DNA of 18,608 bases from Vairimorpha ceranae. Taxonomy: Eukaryota; Microsporidia; Nosematidae. The stretch covers positions 1-18,608 of the forward strand of contig NW_020169369.1 of assembly GCF_000988165.1 (NCBI RefSeq). The letters are read 5' to 3'. The notes below the pieces were generated by a model. That model was given only the letters and a program-made list of their open reading frames with translations. It searched no databases and was not told the DNA's origin. The position numbers were made by a program, and so were the translations under genes. Shown here piece after piece: positions 17,822 through 18,608 of the stretch (position 1 is the stretch's first letter; every line of letters starts with the position of its first letter).

Positions 17822-18608
17822 ATCAAAAATTTATCAAATAATATCATCAAAAGCATTAGAGGAAAAGAAAAAATTGCATATAAAGGCTTTTTTTACAATT
17901 TCAAGGAACATTCTGTTGGTAAATTTGTCTGGAGATGCAATAAGGAAGGATGTCCTTCTTTATTAAAAACTACAATAGACTGTCTTTTACTGGAATTTTC
18001 AGGGCATAACCATTGCAGTGACAATATTAAATTTAGCAAGTTACCCTTTGCTAGTAAATTAAAACAGAGAATCCTAAACACCTCTGAAACATCAAGAGTT
18101 GCAATCTCTAATGTAATGTCTGAATTTAACTACTCAAACATTATAGATTATAAGATGATGAATAGTTTGGTCACAAGTTCTAGAGAGACCAACAATCTTA
18201 CAATTGTTAAAGAATATGATATTTCATACGAATTGACAAAGACAACTAGGGGGAAGAAGTTTTTGTTCTACGATTCTGGAATACATGATGAGAACAGAAT
18301 TGTTGTATTTACAACCGATGAAAATATTTTGCATCTCATCAATTGCAAAATAATGATTTGTGGCTACACTTTCAAGTCTGCTCCTAAAAACTTTGAACAA
18401 ATTTTTACCTTACAGTGCAATGTTAGAAATAAAAATTTGCCTCTTTTGTATTGTTTTATGAAAACAAAAAATGAATATTCTTATAATAAGCTTTTTGAAT
18501 GGTTAAGTAAAGAAATAAAAGAAGAAGTAATAAAAGAGAAGAATATTATTTTGGACTTTGAAAGAGCTAGTATGAATGCTCTTAAAAAGTTTTTTACAAG
18601 TTCTAAAA
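17822..18608 (+). pseudogene. MULE transposase with FLYWCH finger, 5' part, start lost
   Basis: This frame is open for 262 codons to the right edge with no stop. Residues of about 15-60 form a FLYWCH-type zinc finger: KGFFYNF, WRCNKEGC (two Cys, four residues apart) and GHNHC. The core follows, with GYTFKSAPKNFEQIF (the TFKxxP box of MULE transposases), PLLYCFMKTKNEYSYNKLFE, and IILDFERASMNAL, which carries the second catalytic Asp. The first catalytic Asp, normally in DGTF, is absent (CGYTF here). There is no ATG until codon 99 (18116), after the finger. ATC at 17822 follows a preserved CCC motif and is probably the mutated start. The lost start and missing Asp suggest an inactive but recent copy, although non-AUG initiation cannot be excluded. 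The C-terminus lies outside the window. Confidence 0.8.

Noticed and set aside
17893..18081. Minus-strand open frame of 62 codons.
   Set aside because: Antisense to the FLYWCH finger of the MULE frame.

Overview
The window is very AT-rich, with long homopolymer runs and few open frames. It looks like a microsporidian nuclear genome of the expanded, transposon-rich kind. The support is indirect. The three intact genes have no introns, and each has a C-triplet or quadruplet 4-10 bases before its ATG, a known microsporidian promoter/start signature. Several AATAAA signals lie on or just after stop codons. The decayed elements (piggyBac, Tc1, Merlin/ISXO2-like, MULE with a FLYWCH finger, Ty3-like gag) form the set known from such genomes. 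The species cannot be named from this window.

Layout from left to right. Positions 1-186 hold the 3' end of a repeat-containing protein gene. A decayed piggyBac element fills about 1451-4179; its transposase is on the minus strand and its ends are 27-bp inverted repeats matching at 25 positions. Next comes a minus-strand Ty3-like gag relic, about 6598 down to 4270. It is split by a plus-strand Tc1 (DD34E) element at about 5042-6212, so this is a nested insertion. An intact orphan gene for a 423-residue, probably secreted protein lies at 7460-8731. The stretch 8732-12770 has no intact gene. It contains a zinc-finger-like scrap (9127-9378), a minus-strand MULE relic (about 9400-10370) and a minus-strand Merlin/ISXO2-like relic (about 11150-11911).

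The right part holds two paralogous intact genes in the same orientation, 12901-13617 and 15941-16639. Each encodes a roughly 235-residue protein with an N-terminal hydrophobic anchor, and their promoters and 3' flanks are also related. Between them lie a C-terminal scrap of a second Merlin/ISXO2-like transposase and a scrap of an LTR retrotransposon (LTR end, gag, probable reverse transcriptase box). The window ends inside a second MULE transposase frame (17822 onward), which is open to the edge. Its promoter motif is preserved, but the expected ATG is ATC and the first catalytic Asp is missing.

No shared pathway can be inferred. The picture is a few host genes kept intact among relics of at least five transposon superfamilies. 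The orphan gene and the paralogous pair are the best candidates for undescribed biology. I found no tRNA, rRNA, CRISPR array or operon.
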